Shown here: one piece after another, positions 32,801-47,800 of the stretch
Numbering within the stretch: position 1 is the first letter of the stretch
Layout: each line of letters opens with the position of its first letter
Origin: Antedon mediterranea
Lineage: Eukaryota; Echinodermata; Crinoidea; Comatulida; Antedonidae
DNA length: 64,000 bases
Direction: 5' to 3'
Assembly: GCF_964355755.1 (NCBI RefSeq)
Contig: NC_092679.1
Span: 16,174,932 to 16,238,931, forward strand
Made by a program: the position numbers and the translations under genes
The notes under the pieces: model-generated
What the model was told of the DNA's origin: nothing
Databases searched by the model: none
What the model saw: only the letters and a program-made list of their open reading frames with translations

Positions 32801-35800
32801 CAATAATATCCTATTTGGGAGTGTTAGTAACCTACAAGTAGAAAAGGACATACCAGCTAGGGTAGGGAGTCAGGGTGGGGTGGGGAGGGTGTTATGTGGG
32901 GTGGGGAATGACTTTGAGAGATGTCATTGTCGCATAAAATCAATCATGCCATTTTCGTCTTGGGATTCATCAATATCTAGGCCTACATTATCATTCTCTT
33001 CATTTGGCCTAGGCCTAGGCCCATCAGGTTAGTCAATGTTGTCTTCGTCGTCCTCCGAAAACAGGCCTTCTTCGTCATAATCGTCATTATAATCAGCCCT
33101 TTCCTCTTCCGTCAATTCCACATCATCCGACATCGTTCTCTCATCAAAATACTCGTCAATCAAATCCAACAATTTCTGATTATAATCATCATTAAGATCC
33201 AAGCCTCTAGCTTCATTTAATACGTTTTTAAGTCTACGATCAAGCGGTTCCTCCATCTTATTGTTCTCACAGAAATAAAAGCGTGTCTGTGACTAGCTGT
33301 CAGCTCGCGCAAGGAACACGAAGTGAAGACTTCCGCATGTCAGAGTGACCAATCGCGAATCGCGTTATTTTAACACGTGACAGATATAAGCCAATCGAAT
33401 TTGAGGTTTTCTGGCCTTAGAAACTATTGTTTACGATACAAAGTATGTTTTCTATTGGATTAAACGTACAAAAAAACCAAGCCAAGCTAAAACTGACCAA
33501 TCAAATTATATTTAAACATAATAGACAACAAACTAACATTCAGTGACGTCATAAATCGCAGAGGCAAGCGAAATATGGCGGTCCAAAGGAAGCTTGGTTT
33601 TCGGCGATTGTGGACGCATTTCCTACACATTTCTATACAATTTATACAGAATCCCTTCAGAAAATGACTGATTTTGACAACTTACAGATGGAATTTCACA
33701 CCCAAACTTCAGGAATAGTGAAATTAATGATTATATTTTCTTTAGTACACAAAAACTCATTTTGAAAAATTTATATGTATTACGGCCTATTCTAGTTCAA
33801 AAGGTCAATTTCTCATTACATCGCGGTGCGAGTTTACAGCCCTTTCGTGGTAGCAGGTCACAAATTGGAAAGAGGTTGCATTTGCAGTAATTTATCTTTA
33901 TATTATACCTATACCTACCAAATATACAACTCTCAGTACTATTTGCTTTCTCTTATATTCTAGTCACCGCTAGGCACAACTCGTTGGCCAATCACTAGCA
34001 ACAATTTTGATGACCCATCGCGCCATGATTGGCCAAATTACGTCGTAAAGTTGACCACTACAGTATAAACACCATAGCGATTTAGAAATATTTTGGGAAA
34101 TTACCCTACTGTACACAGTGAAATAAAATCAGTCGAATTGGTACTAACTATGAGTGGTATGAAAATATCTATTGTTGATCCGTACTGTATAAAAGTGGTA
34201 CCACTACACTACTAAACTATACTGTTATTATGTTTGGTTTACGATAGCTTTTGTGATCTATTCAAGGTTGGCTTAGATAGAAAATGATGATATAACTTTT
34301 TGATGCAGAATATTATTTGGTGTCAGGAATCAATCCAGTCAAAAATTGTGTGGTCTAATACCAGAAAGCCAGAAACGTATAATGATGTATAATACTTTAT
34401 GTATTGTTTTCTGATTATAGAAACAACATTCTGTATCAAGTTTTTTTTAATGTATAGAAGAAAATTTAAATTTCTATCTCACAATTATAAAGGAAGATAT
34501 TGTATTTTGCTCATATTAAATTTTGGAGATCAAAAAATTGAAAAAAATGTTCACAACATATTGGATCAAATGCTGGTTAAATACTCCTTTTCACAGAAAG
34601 AGTTAAAAACTTGACAGTTTTTAGACAATATTATTAAACGTTTCAGGCTTGTTAAAATTATTTGGACTTGCGGTTTAAATAAATCCTTGAACCTTTACAA
34701 AATAAAAATACTGAAAATCGAATAATATTTGGAAGGTTTGTGACATTGAAAAAGTACCAAAACAAAGTCACTTTTCTGTTGTATTACAGTAATAGTCTAA
34801 TACACTTCTATTGATATTGAATAATATATTTTACTTCCAGGCCATAAACACACAGTAGCCTGTTGTATTTGTACCCAAGAAGGAAGCTACCCTATTATGT
34901 AAAGGGGATTCCCCTTTTAAACCTAAAAGCGAATATATTCCTACAGCAAAGTTTTTATCTGAGATTAATTCGTTTACTTTATGGTGCTTTGTTTACATAC
35001 ATATATTTCAGTAAAGCTTCAAGTCCTTTTAAATATAAAGGAGGAAGTTCAATATAAAAAACAATTAAAGATGATAGGTGAATGTCACTATATAAAAGGG
35101 AAAAAAAGATGAAATGTCTATTGTTTTGAGGGATTTCATTTCATTTCATTATTTATTTGGTCTTTTTGAGTATATACGTAACAAAAAAAATTTGAAATTT
35201 GGGAGACCAGGGTCAACCCAAGTGAACTTAATCACTGTAGCTGAGCCGGTTGACCCAACCCCAAAACAGTTTACACATAAAAGACATAAAGGCAAAATAC
35301 AGTTACAGCAAATCAAAATGAATATGAACTTTTCTAATGAAGGCTGATGGGCTTTCTAGGACTGCAGCATCAGTCAACGGTCTGAGAAGCTGGTCCCAGA
35401 CACGGGGTAACCTGATTGCTATAGAATGGAAAAAAAAGCATGTGTTCAGTTATCTGACATTGAAAAAGTTGAATATAATTAGTATTTCAAACATTTTATA
35501 GATTTTATTTATTTTTTCTTTGCTTTTAATAATTACGTTGCATTAAAAAAAAATTGCATTTCAGCTTAATATTAACACCTACCAAAGTACAAGCTCCTAG
35601 CCATGAAAAGCCTCCTCCTAATATTGGGATATTTACGCCTATTAACACTGGTATGTTTGAACCTGCAACCAGGAACAAATCGCTCAATGAACTGCAAGCA
35701 GAAAGGTAAAAATGTACTACATTTAAAATAAACAGCCGATTCTCGGTGCTATATCTAAATATGTCTAGTGTCATAGGCATATTCTATGATACAGCATCAT

Positions 35801-38800
35801 ATGTGTTTCACATATGATGTGCCTGTAATGTAACAGAGGTTCTAACCTACAGTAACTTCTAACCTGTGACATCACATGTGATATGCATGAGAATCTGTAA
35901 TACAGAATTAGCCTACTATGATACTGAACAAACATACACTATGATACAGCATTGAGAATCGGGTGAAATAAATGTGTGGTTTGATGTATTGTGTTTTTTG
36001 TATATAAAAATTTGATTGGCGTACAATTGTATTCATTGTATTTGTATTGTACTATACTGTATATAAAAATTAATTCCAATATTTATGTGTACAATAGTAA
36101 AAAGGGTACCAAGGCCATTTTAACTTCCCTTGCCACAACTAAGAAAGTAAATTCTATCGTAGAATTTAAAAATAATGCCTGTTAACTATAAACAAATAGT
36201 GCCTTGTGCTTGAACTAATTTGTAGTTCACTTGTTAAACTATGAAGAAGTAGTGTCTGGCAAGCTAGAACTAGAGTTCGTAACAGTTAACTTGTTAACTA
36301 TGACTAGTAAGCTAGAACAGGAGTTTATAGAAGTTAACTATAGAGTACATTATAGCAGTTAACTTGTGAGCTTGCCTATCAAAGTTTATCCCTTCTAAAA
36401 TTTACTAAAAAATATTGACTTAATTTCATATTTATATATTAGTTGAGATTTAGTCCGCTATGTACCAGTGCAGAATCTGGCACATAGATGATTGCATCAT
36501 TCTACGACAGAATTGTGATGAGCTAAGACTAGTTTCTATGGTTTCCTAACAACTTGTCTGAAATTTAGATCATGCCTACAATTTAGATCATGCCTACAAT
36601 TTAGATCATGCCTACAATTTAGATCATGCCTACAATTTAGATCATGCCTACAATTTAGATCATGCCTACAATTTAGATCATGTCTACAATTTAGATCATG
36701 CCTACAATTTAGATCATGCCTACAATTTAGATCATGCCTACAATTTAGATCATGCCTACAATTTGGATCATGCCTACAATTTGGATCATGCCTACAATTT
36801 AGATCATGCCTACAATTTAGATCATGCCTACAATTTAGATCATGCCTACAATTTAGATCATGCCTACAATTTAGATCATGCCTACAATTCAGATCATGCC
36901 TACAATTCAGATCATGCCTACAATTTAGATCACGCCTACAATTTAGATCACGCCTACAATTTAGATCACGCCTACAATTTAGATCACGCCTACAATTTTA
37001 CTAAACAACCGTAACTTTAATATTTGAATAGAAGTGCACAACATTGAGCTATTCTGGATGTTATTGTTTATTGTTATGAGATATCTAGAGAAAAATATTG
37101 TCATTATATTTTAAACCTAACTACTTACAGTAATAGGACAATATTTGATTCAATTGATCCTTTTTGATTTTTTCTTTCCTGTTATAACTAGATTACAATA
37201 GCCTCTTGCATACTTTAATAGAAAATTAGATTTTTAACTGCGTATTCTACCGCATCCAGGTTGCTAAAAATCTGAAAAATTTTAAATATCATATTCGCAA
37301 AGTGCTATTCGTACGTTTCTTGCCGACAGACCGACAAACAATTCCTTTAAATTCTACTTTTACAGAAAACATTTGTGGTAATGTCTGGTAATATACAGTA
37401 GTCATATGTCGCAAACTGAGATTCAAATTAGGTTAGCCATTAGAAGCTAAAAATAAAAGAGATTTTATATTTCAATTTTAACGACTAATTCTGAGAATCA
37501 TCTTCCGTTTCAGATAAATTTAAACATACTCAAAACAATATTTCTCAAGGTTTAATCAAATTTAGGCTTAGAAATATCTGCATTCTAAAACGCTTAAAGC
37601 CAATTTTCCACTAGAAAAATTTTCTATATATTTTTATTAAAACTTATTTAATGAGGGTAACCGTAAACAACATATGCTGATAATCAAGGGGCCCTCAAAT
37701 AAACATTTGAAAATATATACACTACAGTATACAAAAATACAAAACATAGTGATTTTTCGGTGGAATCGAAAGCGTCAGCAAGCATATTGATGTTTCCATC
37801 TTCCACATCCCTCTACACACGTTCATATAAGTTGACGCTTTCGATTCGCGGAAACATATTCGCCTAGTGGAAAATCGGCTTTCTGTGAGGTTGCTAGTTG
37901 GAATGTGTATATTAGCGTTTTCATCATTTTAATATAAAAATTCTTTGTGACACCACGATCGAAATAAGATTTATATTTAAATATTATTAAAAACTACATT
38001 GTGAGACATGACTGATACCGCCGGCTATGTACTGTATGATCAATAAACCAGGGAAGAATTATTTAGATATTTATTTAAATAATTATTTAATCCATGAATA
38101 AAATAACTCTGAAAAAGACCAAGGAAAAAATTGTAGTTTAGTAAATCAACATTTCAGGAAGAACAGGAATATTTAACTGATATATCAAAGAAATCGGTAT
38201 CGCTTTCAATATTTACTTTCAGTTTATTGTTCATAAATCGTGATTTATTTATTTCTTATAACAAATTTCATATAAACATGTATTTTCTATATGAGGGTAG
38301 TGAGCACGCACATAATCCAGTTAGGGGAAAAATGCCAAAATGCTTCCTACTTTCTGGATGTTTTATCAGATAATCTATATTGTTTTGACAACTTTTGTAA
38401 CGTGACCACAGTGCTGAATTGGCCATTTTTCCCCTAATTGAATTGCAAAATTTATATTTTTCAATTGTACCAATTTTGTTTTTTGTTTTCAAAATGTATG
38501 GTAAGAAATTTAAAGGATGTCACATTTTGAATGTTTGATAAGTGCCTATACAGATCATGTTGCATAAAAATAACTCCAGAATAAGGATGGGCTTACTGTA
38601 TATCCCAAGGTGGGCTTATACAGTACATGAGCCTGTACAATTTTGATATAATATACAGTATTGTTGTAAAGCCTTGTCAAACATTACAGTATGTGACAAA
38701 AAAATGTTGTATTCCTATATGGACATGATGATTACCATATTTGGTCATATCACACCTTTTTTTGTCAAACTATAGTAGTATTAGTTTGATAGTGTGAATA

Positions 38801-41800
38801 GTAAAATAATATCCTTTGTTTGTTATTATCACAGAAAACAACAATTTATAAATGATGTCAGTTCCAGTCAGTCTTCTAACCAGGTAAGAATTTGATATTT
38901 TTTCAGTTTATAATAAAAATAATTTTTATAGATTTTACAGTATCAATAGGGAGCTTTGTTAACTTTGACGTTATTTCCCAACATACGATGCTCAAACTCT
39001 GGCCACTTTGTAAAAAAATCAATCTGCGTGTGTGCAAGTAGGATGAAAAACTTTAGAAACTTATTTCTGAAAAATGGTAAAGTTAATTTTTAAAGCCAAG
39101 CAATAATTGTTCATTGCAATATGCTATTTATCATACAATATTTAGGTTTAAACAGGCTGGCCTCTAGGCCTAATAGTCTCTAGGACTAAGGCATTCCATG
39201 TTTAGTTTTATGCGAGCGGCGTATGTTGCATGTGCAACACATGCATTGTGTTCAACACTCGCACCAAGCGAAATTAAAACGAACAAGTAAGTTAACGCAA
39301 CGGTTTAAAATTGACGTTTACATGCTCAAGCTCCCTATTACTATTCTCCAAATCATACAGTATGTTTTTGAAACTTGGCTGAAAAGCCAGATACAGTATT
39401 TTAGGCCAGTATTTTAGCTCAACCAACAATGAATTCAGGCAAATCAATTTTCCCCAGAAGTTAATTCTTCGAGATTCCATAATGTGTGTAATAATAAGTA
39501 TCATAGTTTATGTTGAATATAAAAGGTAATTTTGTGTACAAATATTAACATTCTATTTATGTTAAGCCATACAATTTTCACATTTGGAAAGCTTTACTTT
39601 TTGTTTCTATGTTGCAATAAGTACCTTTTAAAACAAGTACATAGAAATGTAAGGAAATAAATCGTATCATGTTGAGATTGGTAAATTCCAAAACATTTCA
39701 GGGTTTTTTAATTTCCTGGTTGAAGGGCCAAATTAACTACCAGGAACCATACTCAAATCTGTATGGAGTTCATGGTTTTAATTAATTTCATTTATTTATT
39801 TTTAACACATTGAACAAAAAAAAATTAATACTGTAGAAGAAAAAGAAGACAATGTGTGAAAGAAGATCAAAATAAGTAAAAATTACTTTTAGCATTGACC
39901 ACCTAAGCAGTTGTCGAAATGCCAAGAAAACTAATAACTCTAAAATATTGACAAAAACAAATATTTAAAAAAAATAATAACATTGAATGTTATCAAATAA
40001 TTATGCCATAAAAGTTAAAACTAACTAATACAAGGTTATATACTATAATATCAACAAACAGATTAAAAAAAAAAGATGAATTAGGAAATGTAGTCTTTAA
40101 TTATCGTTGTTGTTGTTAACGTTTTCCGTCTTCCGACATTACGCTTTCCACAATTTGTTTCCATTTTTTTCTGTTTATGGCAGGATGGTTTGTTATTGTG
40201 TTAGTGTCTACTAGTCCTTGTAAGTCTTTCTTTATTTGATTCATCCAGTTATTTCTTGGTCCTACGGGTCGTTTTACTTTCCTGTTAGTTTCCTTCATTG
40301 TTTGTTTGATTGGGATATCATCCGGTAATCTAATTATATGTGTCTATACCATTTTAGTCTCCTTCGTTTAATTCTTTTACTTACTCCATTCTTCTTGTTT
40401 TGTTATCTCGTATATTTTCGTGTTACACACTCTATCTGTTAATTTAATATCTATCATCTTTCGCAACATTTTCCTGTGATATATATCTATACTCTCTTGT
40501 AATTTTTTGTTTAGTACCCAGAGGTCACTGTTATATAAATACTTGCTATGTATGCGTCAAACAAACGGGATTTCACGTCTACAGACATCGTTTTGTGTTC
40601 TAGCGACGACTTCAGCTTGTTATATGCCATAGCTGCTAGTGATTTTCTTCTTTTAATGTCTTTTTCTGTGTCCAAGTTACTACCGAGGTATTTGCATTCT
40701 TTCCATTTACTATCGGTGTTTCTTCCTATTAGGTATTTTTCTGTTTTACTGTTTTACTTTCGTTTATCTTTAGATTGAATTCTGCTAATTTCTCTGTTAC
40801 ATTTTTCTTTATATTAGTTATGTGTTCTTTTGAGTCGCTAATAAATGAAGTGTCATCTGCATACTGCATCTGGATATTAAGCTGTTGTAGGGGTAGTGGT
40901 GTTGTGTTTGCTGATTCGAGTGCATTTGCTAGGTATAGTGTGAACAGTATCGGAGACATACAGTCACCTTGTGGTACTCCTAGTGTAGTAGTAAACAATT
41001 TTCCTGTCTGTTTTGCAATTCGAACGCTTAATTTTACATTGTTTATCAAAACTTTCAACATGTGTAGTTCATCATCTTGTAATATATGCGTCAGTATGTC
41101 GAATAGAGTATTCCTCCCCACAGTGTCAAATGCACTGGTCATGTCAAGTAGTAGTAATATTATTTCGTAGTTAGATGACGCAATTGCCTTTTCTGCTAAC
41201 ATTTTGCATGTATGTACATGTTCGGTAGTGCTTTGTCCTCTGCGATACGCGGCCTGTGTTACAGGGACATGTTCATCTAATCTGTTGTTTATCCTATTAA
41301 GTAAACATATTGCTAGCATTTTCCTAAGAACCGACAGAAGGATGATGGGTCGGATGTTTTTTGGTGGACCTTTTTTTGGGGGTGGGGTGTTTGACGGGGT
41401 CTGGCGGGCACAATCCACCAGTTTGAGTTTATTGAAGATTTTCCCACCAGTTTCAGAGGGTTAACTTTTAAGCTGATCTAGCTCATTTTTGGCCCCCCCA
41501 GAAATGGGGGTCTGGCAGGCACCCCCCACCACTAAAATCGTCTGGCGATATTCATTCATTATATTTCACTCTATGTCAAACAATTTGCAAAATATTTCAT
41601 GGGGTTAACTTTTCAGCTGATCTAGCTCATTTTTTTTACCCTTTACAATGTCCCTCCTAGCCACACCCACCAAAAGAAACGCGCCAGACTGTCATTTCCA
41701 TACATTGATATGTACGTAGATAATTGCCACATGCATAGAAATTGGTTAACTTTCCAGCTAGGTTGACCCCTCTGGGCTCCTGCTCTAATACTCAAATCTG

Positions 41801-44800
41801 TATTTTTTGGTGGACCTTTTTTCTTGCCTGGTTTCGGTATTGGATGCAATATGCCTTCGTTGATTTCTTTAGGTTTGTTTCCTGTTTTAGCTGTTTGGTT
41901 ATATATTTCTGCTATGTGGTTAAAAACTTCTATAGGTGCATATTTTACCATTTCAGAGTATACTTGGTCACTTCCTGGGCTTTTATTATTTTTTAAGCAT
42001 TTCGCTGCTTTGGCAACTTCATCACTTGTAAAGGGAGACTTCATTTCAATAGGTTTAATGTTTTCGTTTGTAGGTTTTTCTTGTGATTTGTGATAGACGT
42101 TTTCAAAGAAATTGCTAATTATTTCTACCTGCTCTTCTTCGTTTGTTGTTATACCGAACATATATGGGATATAAAAACTGGCTACGGATTTCTTAGATTT
42201 TAGCTGAATTTGTACTACTGCAAATACATACAAGTTTAAAGCTCTGTCTACACTATCAAACTTTATGACAAAAATGTAATGTGCCCATATATGGACATGA
42301 TGATGTCATATCACTACCATATTTAGGCATATCATTACCATATATGGGCACATAAAGAATGTTCTCAATTTTGAACTGCAAATGTTGAAAGGTTGGGGTG
42401 TTACTGCATTGTAAAATGGGAACTTGGAGCTGGTGGTTGAAATTCTCTGTTACTAATTCAAAAATCATTCTGAACACTCCCTCTCAAGGACTTCTTATAC
42501 GACTTTAGGGAGCTTTTTTTCGGAACGGTAGACGAAAATCGACTAAATAATACTTCTTTTTTGTGCGTGTACACATAATATTGCCGTCTCTGTCTATTCT
42601 TTGTCTTAAAGCGAAACCTCACTAATGTTTATATTGCTACTTTTGTGTATCTCGGGACAGTGATTTAACGCATTCTATTTACAATCCTTGTAAATATGCC
42701 TATAGTGATAATAAAATGATAATTAAATGTTATTAAAACAGAAGAACTTTACGAATGATATTTTAAAGAAAGAATAAATAGAATTAAATTTGTGTTTTTT
42801 AAAATTGTTTGCAGATATTCAATACAGGCGTCTCCAATCAAGCACAACATGGCTTTTCATCAAACTTTGCATCTAGTGGTCAAAGTAATCCAATGGTCAG
42901 CCAAGGATTAAGCTCTCCGTTTTATGGTCAAGCCATTCCAAACTCTTTATCAGGATTTACTGATGGTTCGACAACTTCAGACGCAAGTTTGACTTTGATG
43001 GATCGACTAGAGCTCACTCGTGACATTTGGTACCAGCCGAATCGTCCAAAGGCTGAAGCAATAAAAGCGTTACAGTTAGCACCTTTAGGGGTAAGTTGCC
43101 TATTTAATTACTCTGTTTTAAAATATTGTAGAAAATATTATTTTATCTTTTCCATCTCATAAAAGAAAAAAAATAAAGTATTAATTTAATTTGGTCTTAA
43201 TCATATAATACATTATTGGAAGATTTGAATATGGTTTTGTAGGAAACCAAACAACTGTAATAGCACCATGAAAGTACTACTGTAGAAAAGATGCGATGCA
43301 ATGCGAGATTCGAACCAGTGCCATCACTGTCCATATTGTCAAGCTGATGGACCAGAATAATGCTGCAAAATTATGTGTTTGTTACAACTAAATATAGATT
43401 ATAGATATTTTAAATGATATTGTTTTTATTCATTTTGTTTAGAGTTTTATAGTTCGTGGTTCAAAGGTCAAAGGTCAATTATCTCTGCTAGTTCACCAGA
43501 ATTCCGAGAAGAGTGGTTTCTATATTGAAAATTATCCCGTGAGATTACATCCAGATAACAGTAAGGACACATTTACATGCTGTTTTACTAGACTCACAAA
43601 TTAGAACGGAGTTCAACTGAAAGTCAAGCATTCACACTATATAAGTATGGGAAATGAAAGTGATGCTTTGCTGTAGTGGTTAACCAGAAATTGGCATTAG
43701 TGTTTCTGCCATGGATTGCACTCAATTTGATTGCCATTTAATAGTAAAGTTAAATTTCATTTTGACATTTAATGAAAATTGCCTAGATAGTTTTACAACT
43801 CAAAAGTGAGTACAGGAACTCAGAAATTCTGAAACTCATATTAGAACCCCTATTAAGGGGACACCTTAGCCTCCATGTTAGATTCATGAGGAACAGTTGC
43901 TTAATAATTAGTTGTGTCCCCTGAATAGTTATTTTTTTATACTGGGGGATCCTTTAGTCAATGACTGGTCTTCCAGAGGGCCCAGTTATGATCAGTGGCT
44001 GTGAGTGAACTAGTACACCCAGGGTAACTCCCTTCTCGTCTTGAAAGGTGTACTAGAAAAAAAAGAGAAAAAAAGTGCACTTGAACTAGAAGTGTACACT
44101 AGATCTATGGTTTATAGTCTTTATCCGAGAAGACTCGTTCTTCCACAAGAACCATGGACCGAGTGAACCTTGAACCCTTTACCGATGTTATGGCTAGGTA
44201 ATACGGCTCATCCACTCCCTCGCTAAAAGAGATCTCTCCAGGGTGAGACAAATCAATTTTTGAACCCTTTTGGATTTGTATGCCTGATTTTTAGAGAATT
44301 TCTTATTTACACTACAGAGTCGGGAGACATGATTGACTGCACACATTTCTCCTTTTCAATATCACCTTATCTACTTGTATATTATTTTCATTTTAGAAGT
44401 AGTGTTGGTAAAATCAGAGCAAGAATATGAATCTATTACGCAACTTGTGGTACAACACATGACAACCGCAGGATGTTTACCAGTAGTTCTAAGATTGCCC
44501 TCTCCAGTTATGGCAGCAAACAACTCGGAAGACCTGAAACATTTAACCTTTGAAGGTACAAGTGGATTTTATGATACGATTGTATTTGGGATATAAATGG
44601 TAGTTTATGTTTAAAACTTGAGGCTAAACCAAAATAAATATGCACAGGCACCAAAGCCTAGTGCAAGTGTTACAGTTTCATATTTTGTTTTTCGCATTAT
44701 CATAAAGAAAACATATACATTTTCTTTTAAAAAAAGGGACAGGAAATGCCTCTTATAATGGTAGGTGGAAGTTAATATCGTCTGTGTATTGCTCATCCTA

Positions 44801-47800
44801 AACATTTACTTTAAAAATTTCTGTGGGTTTTAAACAATCACTAATTAAATTATTTATCCTCATCTTTTCATGCGTTTGCTTTGTGTTTTATGATAAAGTG
44901 GATTTGTGTAAAATATTGTATATATAAAGGTTAAGGGCATGTTTTTACACCTTACATTTAATGTTGTTGACTGCATGTACTAAGCCATAGAACAGTTGTT
45001 TTTACACCTTTTGCATTTGGAGTTAAACCTAACATGTAGAGGCCTGATTAACAAACACTACTTCATATGGTAAATCATAGATGACATGCTTTCATTTTAA
45101 ATGCATGTTTTCTCTCCAATTACTCTCATCATAAGCCATTGGGACTTAAATTTAGCTTTCTGCTTATTTTATTTGTATCTTTGTTGCGATCCAGCCACTG
45201 ATACTCACGGCAATGTCATTGTTTTCAGTTTGGATTTGTATGCAAACAGTCAATTCAATGCATGGTTTATATTTTAATATAAAATATCTCAAATTGATTT
45301 TTTGTTGTTGACATTTTATTAATTTAACTTTTGAATGTTTTTCAGGTGTTTGGAGAAACTCACAATCATTCCTTCAAGAAGATTCAAATCAGAATTTAAA
45401 AATACCTTGTCGAACAATGATGCGAGTACAGTCAACTCCACAAATTGATTATCATTATGATACTGATCGAAAGCTAAGTCTTCAACCAACAACCAATTTG
45501 ATAGACCTGTCAAATCAAATGTCTATCAGGCGTAGCACAAGTTACAGTGAAAACACAAATCCATTCGTTAACGTTCAACAAACTACCGATACAGTAGCAC
45601 AGACTTCCGATTTTACGCATCAAAGTAAACAATTACATTTTAGACCAAACAGTGATAATTTTTTTTATGCTCCCCCGAATGCAAATCGGGACTCGTCACA
45701 ATCACTGAATCTGCCATTTCCAAGTATTCCAGTCTGTTCCACGCAATCTTCTGAGCGAGATTCAGGGTTACCAGACCATGAAATGCAGCGATTGTCTGTG
45801 TCGACAGATGCACCATATTTTGATCCCCGGGACTCTGGATTCGGGCCGGAGGTTATCCTACCAAGTGTAGCTAGTAAGAAATCTGTAGAGCCAAACAATG
45901 AAGAAAGTATCACAAGCAGAAAGAGGGAAAAGTCGCTTCTTAAACAACCTTCTCTTGACTCCCTAGATGAGAGTTCTGCCTCCTCTGGTGAGAGGTTCTC
46001 CTTGATAAGTACATCGTCCAATGAAGATGGTGCTAAATACAGTAGTAGTAAGCCAACAGTGTCGGACAAACCAGCTAAAACACACAAGTTTTCAAAAAGA
46101 AGAAGTATACAAAAAATAATAAGTAAGTATGTCTTTTATTAATATGATAGTTCTAGACTAAACTAACCACATGCTGTATTGGAACAGTTTTTTAAACCAA
46201 TCTAAAATTTATGTATTAGAAGTTTAACATTCTTGTTTTTACTAATATCTCTTATTTTGGCCAGAATTTTAAATAATATGTTGCTTGCTGCTTTTTGCCA
46301 AGTGTTTTTTTCTCAGAAAGTGAGCTTGATTTTTTAAACATTTTTCTTTCAGATATTTCTAAAAGAAAAATCAAACGGGAATGGAAAAGTAGAAGAAAAG
46401 ATCATAGTGATGACAAAGTAGATGGAGATGCTGCAGAAGAAGCTGCAGAATGTATAGAAAAGACAATTCTCAGGTAAAATATATACAGAATGAATTGACT
46501 GTGTCGACACCAGTGGCAGGGAAAAGAAAGATATTCCTATTATATATCCACACCAAAAAAAGTTTCAGCGTATATATCCTGGGAAAAGCCACCATTTTAG
46601 ATTTCCAAGAGAATGTGCAAAATCTCAAAATTGGACAGTATTGAAATATCAGAAAATTTCCCCTTTTTAGTCACATGTACATTTACAAAAAACAGGAGAT
46701 ATTTATGTTTTATAATTACTGTACATGACATGCTATTTACAGGAGATCTCATGAAAGTGGAACATTCTTGAAGGAAACTATTGATGCATTTATTGAGAGT
46801 AAGAAAAAGAAAACGGAGGAGAAACCAGAAAAGATGATGCATAGCATAAGAGGATTAATAGGAGGAATCAAACGAAACCTTGTTACAATGCAAAATGATC
46901 CTGTTATTAAGGAAGTTGTACAACAAAATTCACATAAGGTAGTATTTTAATTTGATGTCAAAATTGTCTAGGATTCTTCAGAATTGCATTGGAGTCTTCA
47001 GAATTGTCTCTGAGTCTTCAGAATTGTCTCTGAGTCTTCAGAATTACCTAAGAGTCTTCAGAATTACCTAAGAGTCTTTTGCCTAAAAGTCTTCAGAATT
47101 TCCTAAGAGTCTTCAGAATTTTCTAAGAGTCTTCAGAATTGCCCAAGAGTCTTCAAAATTGCATAGGAGTCTTAAGAATTGTCTGAGAGTCTTAAGAATT
47201 GTCTGGAGTCTTCAGAATTGTATTGAGATTCTTCAGAATTGTATTGAGATTCTTCTGAAATGTTTTGGAGTATTCTGAAATGTATTGGGAGTTTAGGAAA
47301 TGTATTGGGAGTTATCGAAATGTATTGGAAGTCTTCTTAAATGTATTGGGAGTCTTTGGAAATGTATTGGAAGTCTTCTTAAATGTATTGGGAGTCTTTG
47401 GAAATGTATTGGGAGTCTTCTGAAATGTATTGGGAGTCTTCTGAAATGTATTGGGAGTCTTCTGAAATGTATTGGGAGTCTTCTTAAATATATTGGGAGT
47501 CTTCTTAAATATATTGGGAGTCTTTGGAAATGTATTGGGAGTCTTATGAAATGTATTGGGAGTCTTCTGAAATGTATTGGGAGTCTCCTGAAATGTATTG
47601 GGAGTCTTTGGAAAAGTATTTGGGTTTTTAAAATATCTAGAAATCTTCCAACTTTAGAGTCTTCTGAATGAATACAATGTAGTCTTCACAATTGTCTGGG
47701 AGTCTTTGGGATTGTATGTGAATCTTCAGAATTATATTGAAGTCTTCAAAATTGTCTGGGAGACATCAGAATTGTTTAGTGGTTTTCATAATTGTCTGGT

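Larger units (their letters stand above)
40100..42235 (-). mobile_element. 5'-truncated, degenerate non-LTR retrotransposon (LINE)
   Basis: Minus-strand pieces in the right order: upstream RT motif region at about 41806-42175 (NNKSPGSDQVYSEM, IPKPGKKKGPPKN), RT core at 40735-41376 (RPIILLSVLRKM, LDMTSAFDTVG, GVPQGDCMSPILF and catalytic YADD near 40858), and a C-terminal tail at 40116-40298 (KRPVGPRNNWMNQIKKDL). Frameshifts separate the last two. No endonuclease domain is left. The RT frame is interrupted by a separate insertion at 41377-41802. It lies in RIN intron 4. The clade was not assigned with confidence; the tail and GKKKGPP style suggest RTE-like relatives. Confidence 0.85.

Noticed and set aside
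36763-37014. Open frame of DHAYNL repeats as a repeat-protein gene
   Set aside because: It arises because the 18-bp unit is a multiple of three; it lies in an intron with no exon borders.
47300-47671. Open frame of CIGSL repeats as a gene
   Set aside because: By-product of the 21-bp minisatellite; the flanking RIN exons join in phase without it.
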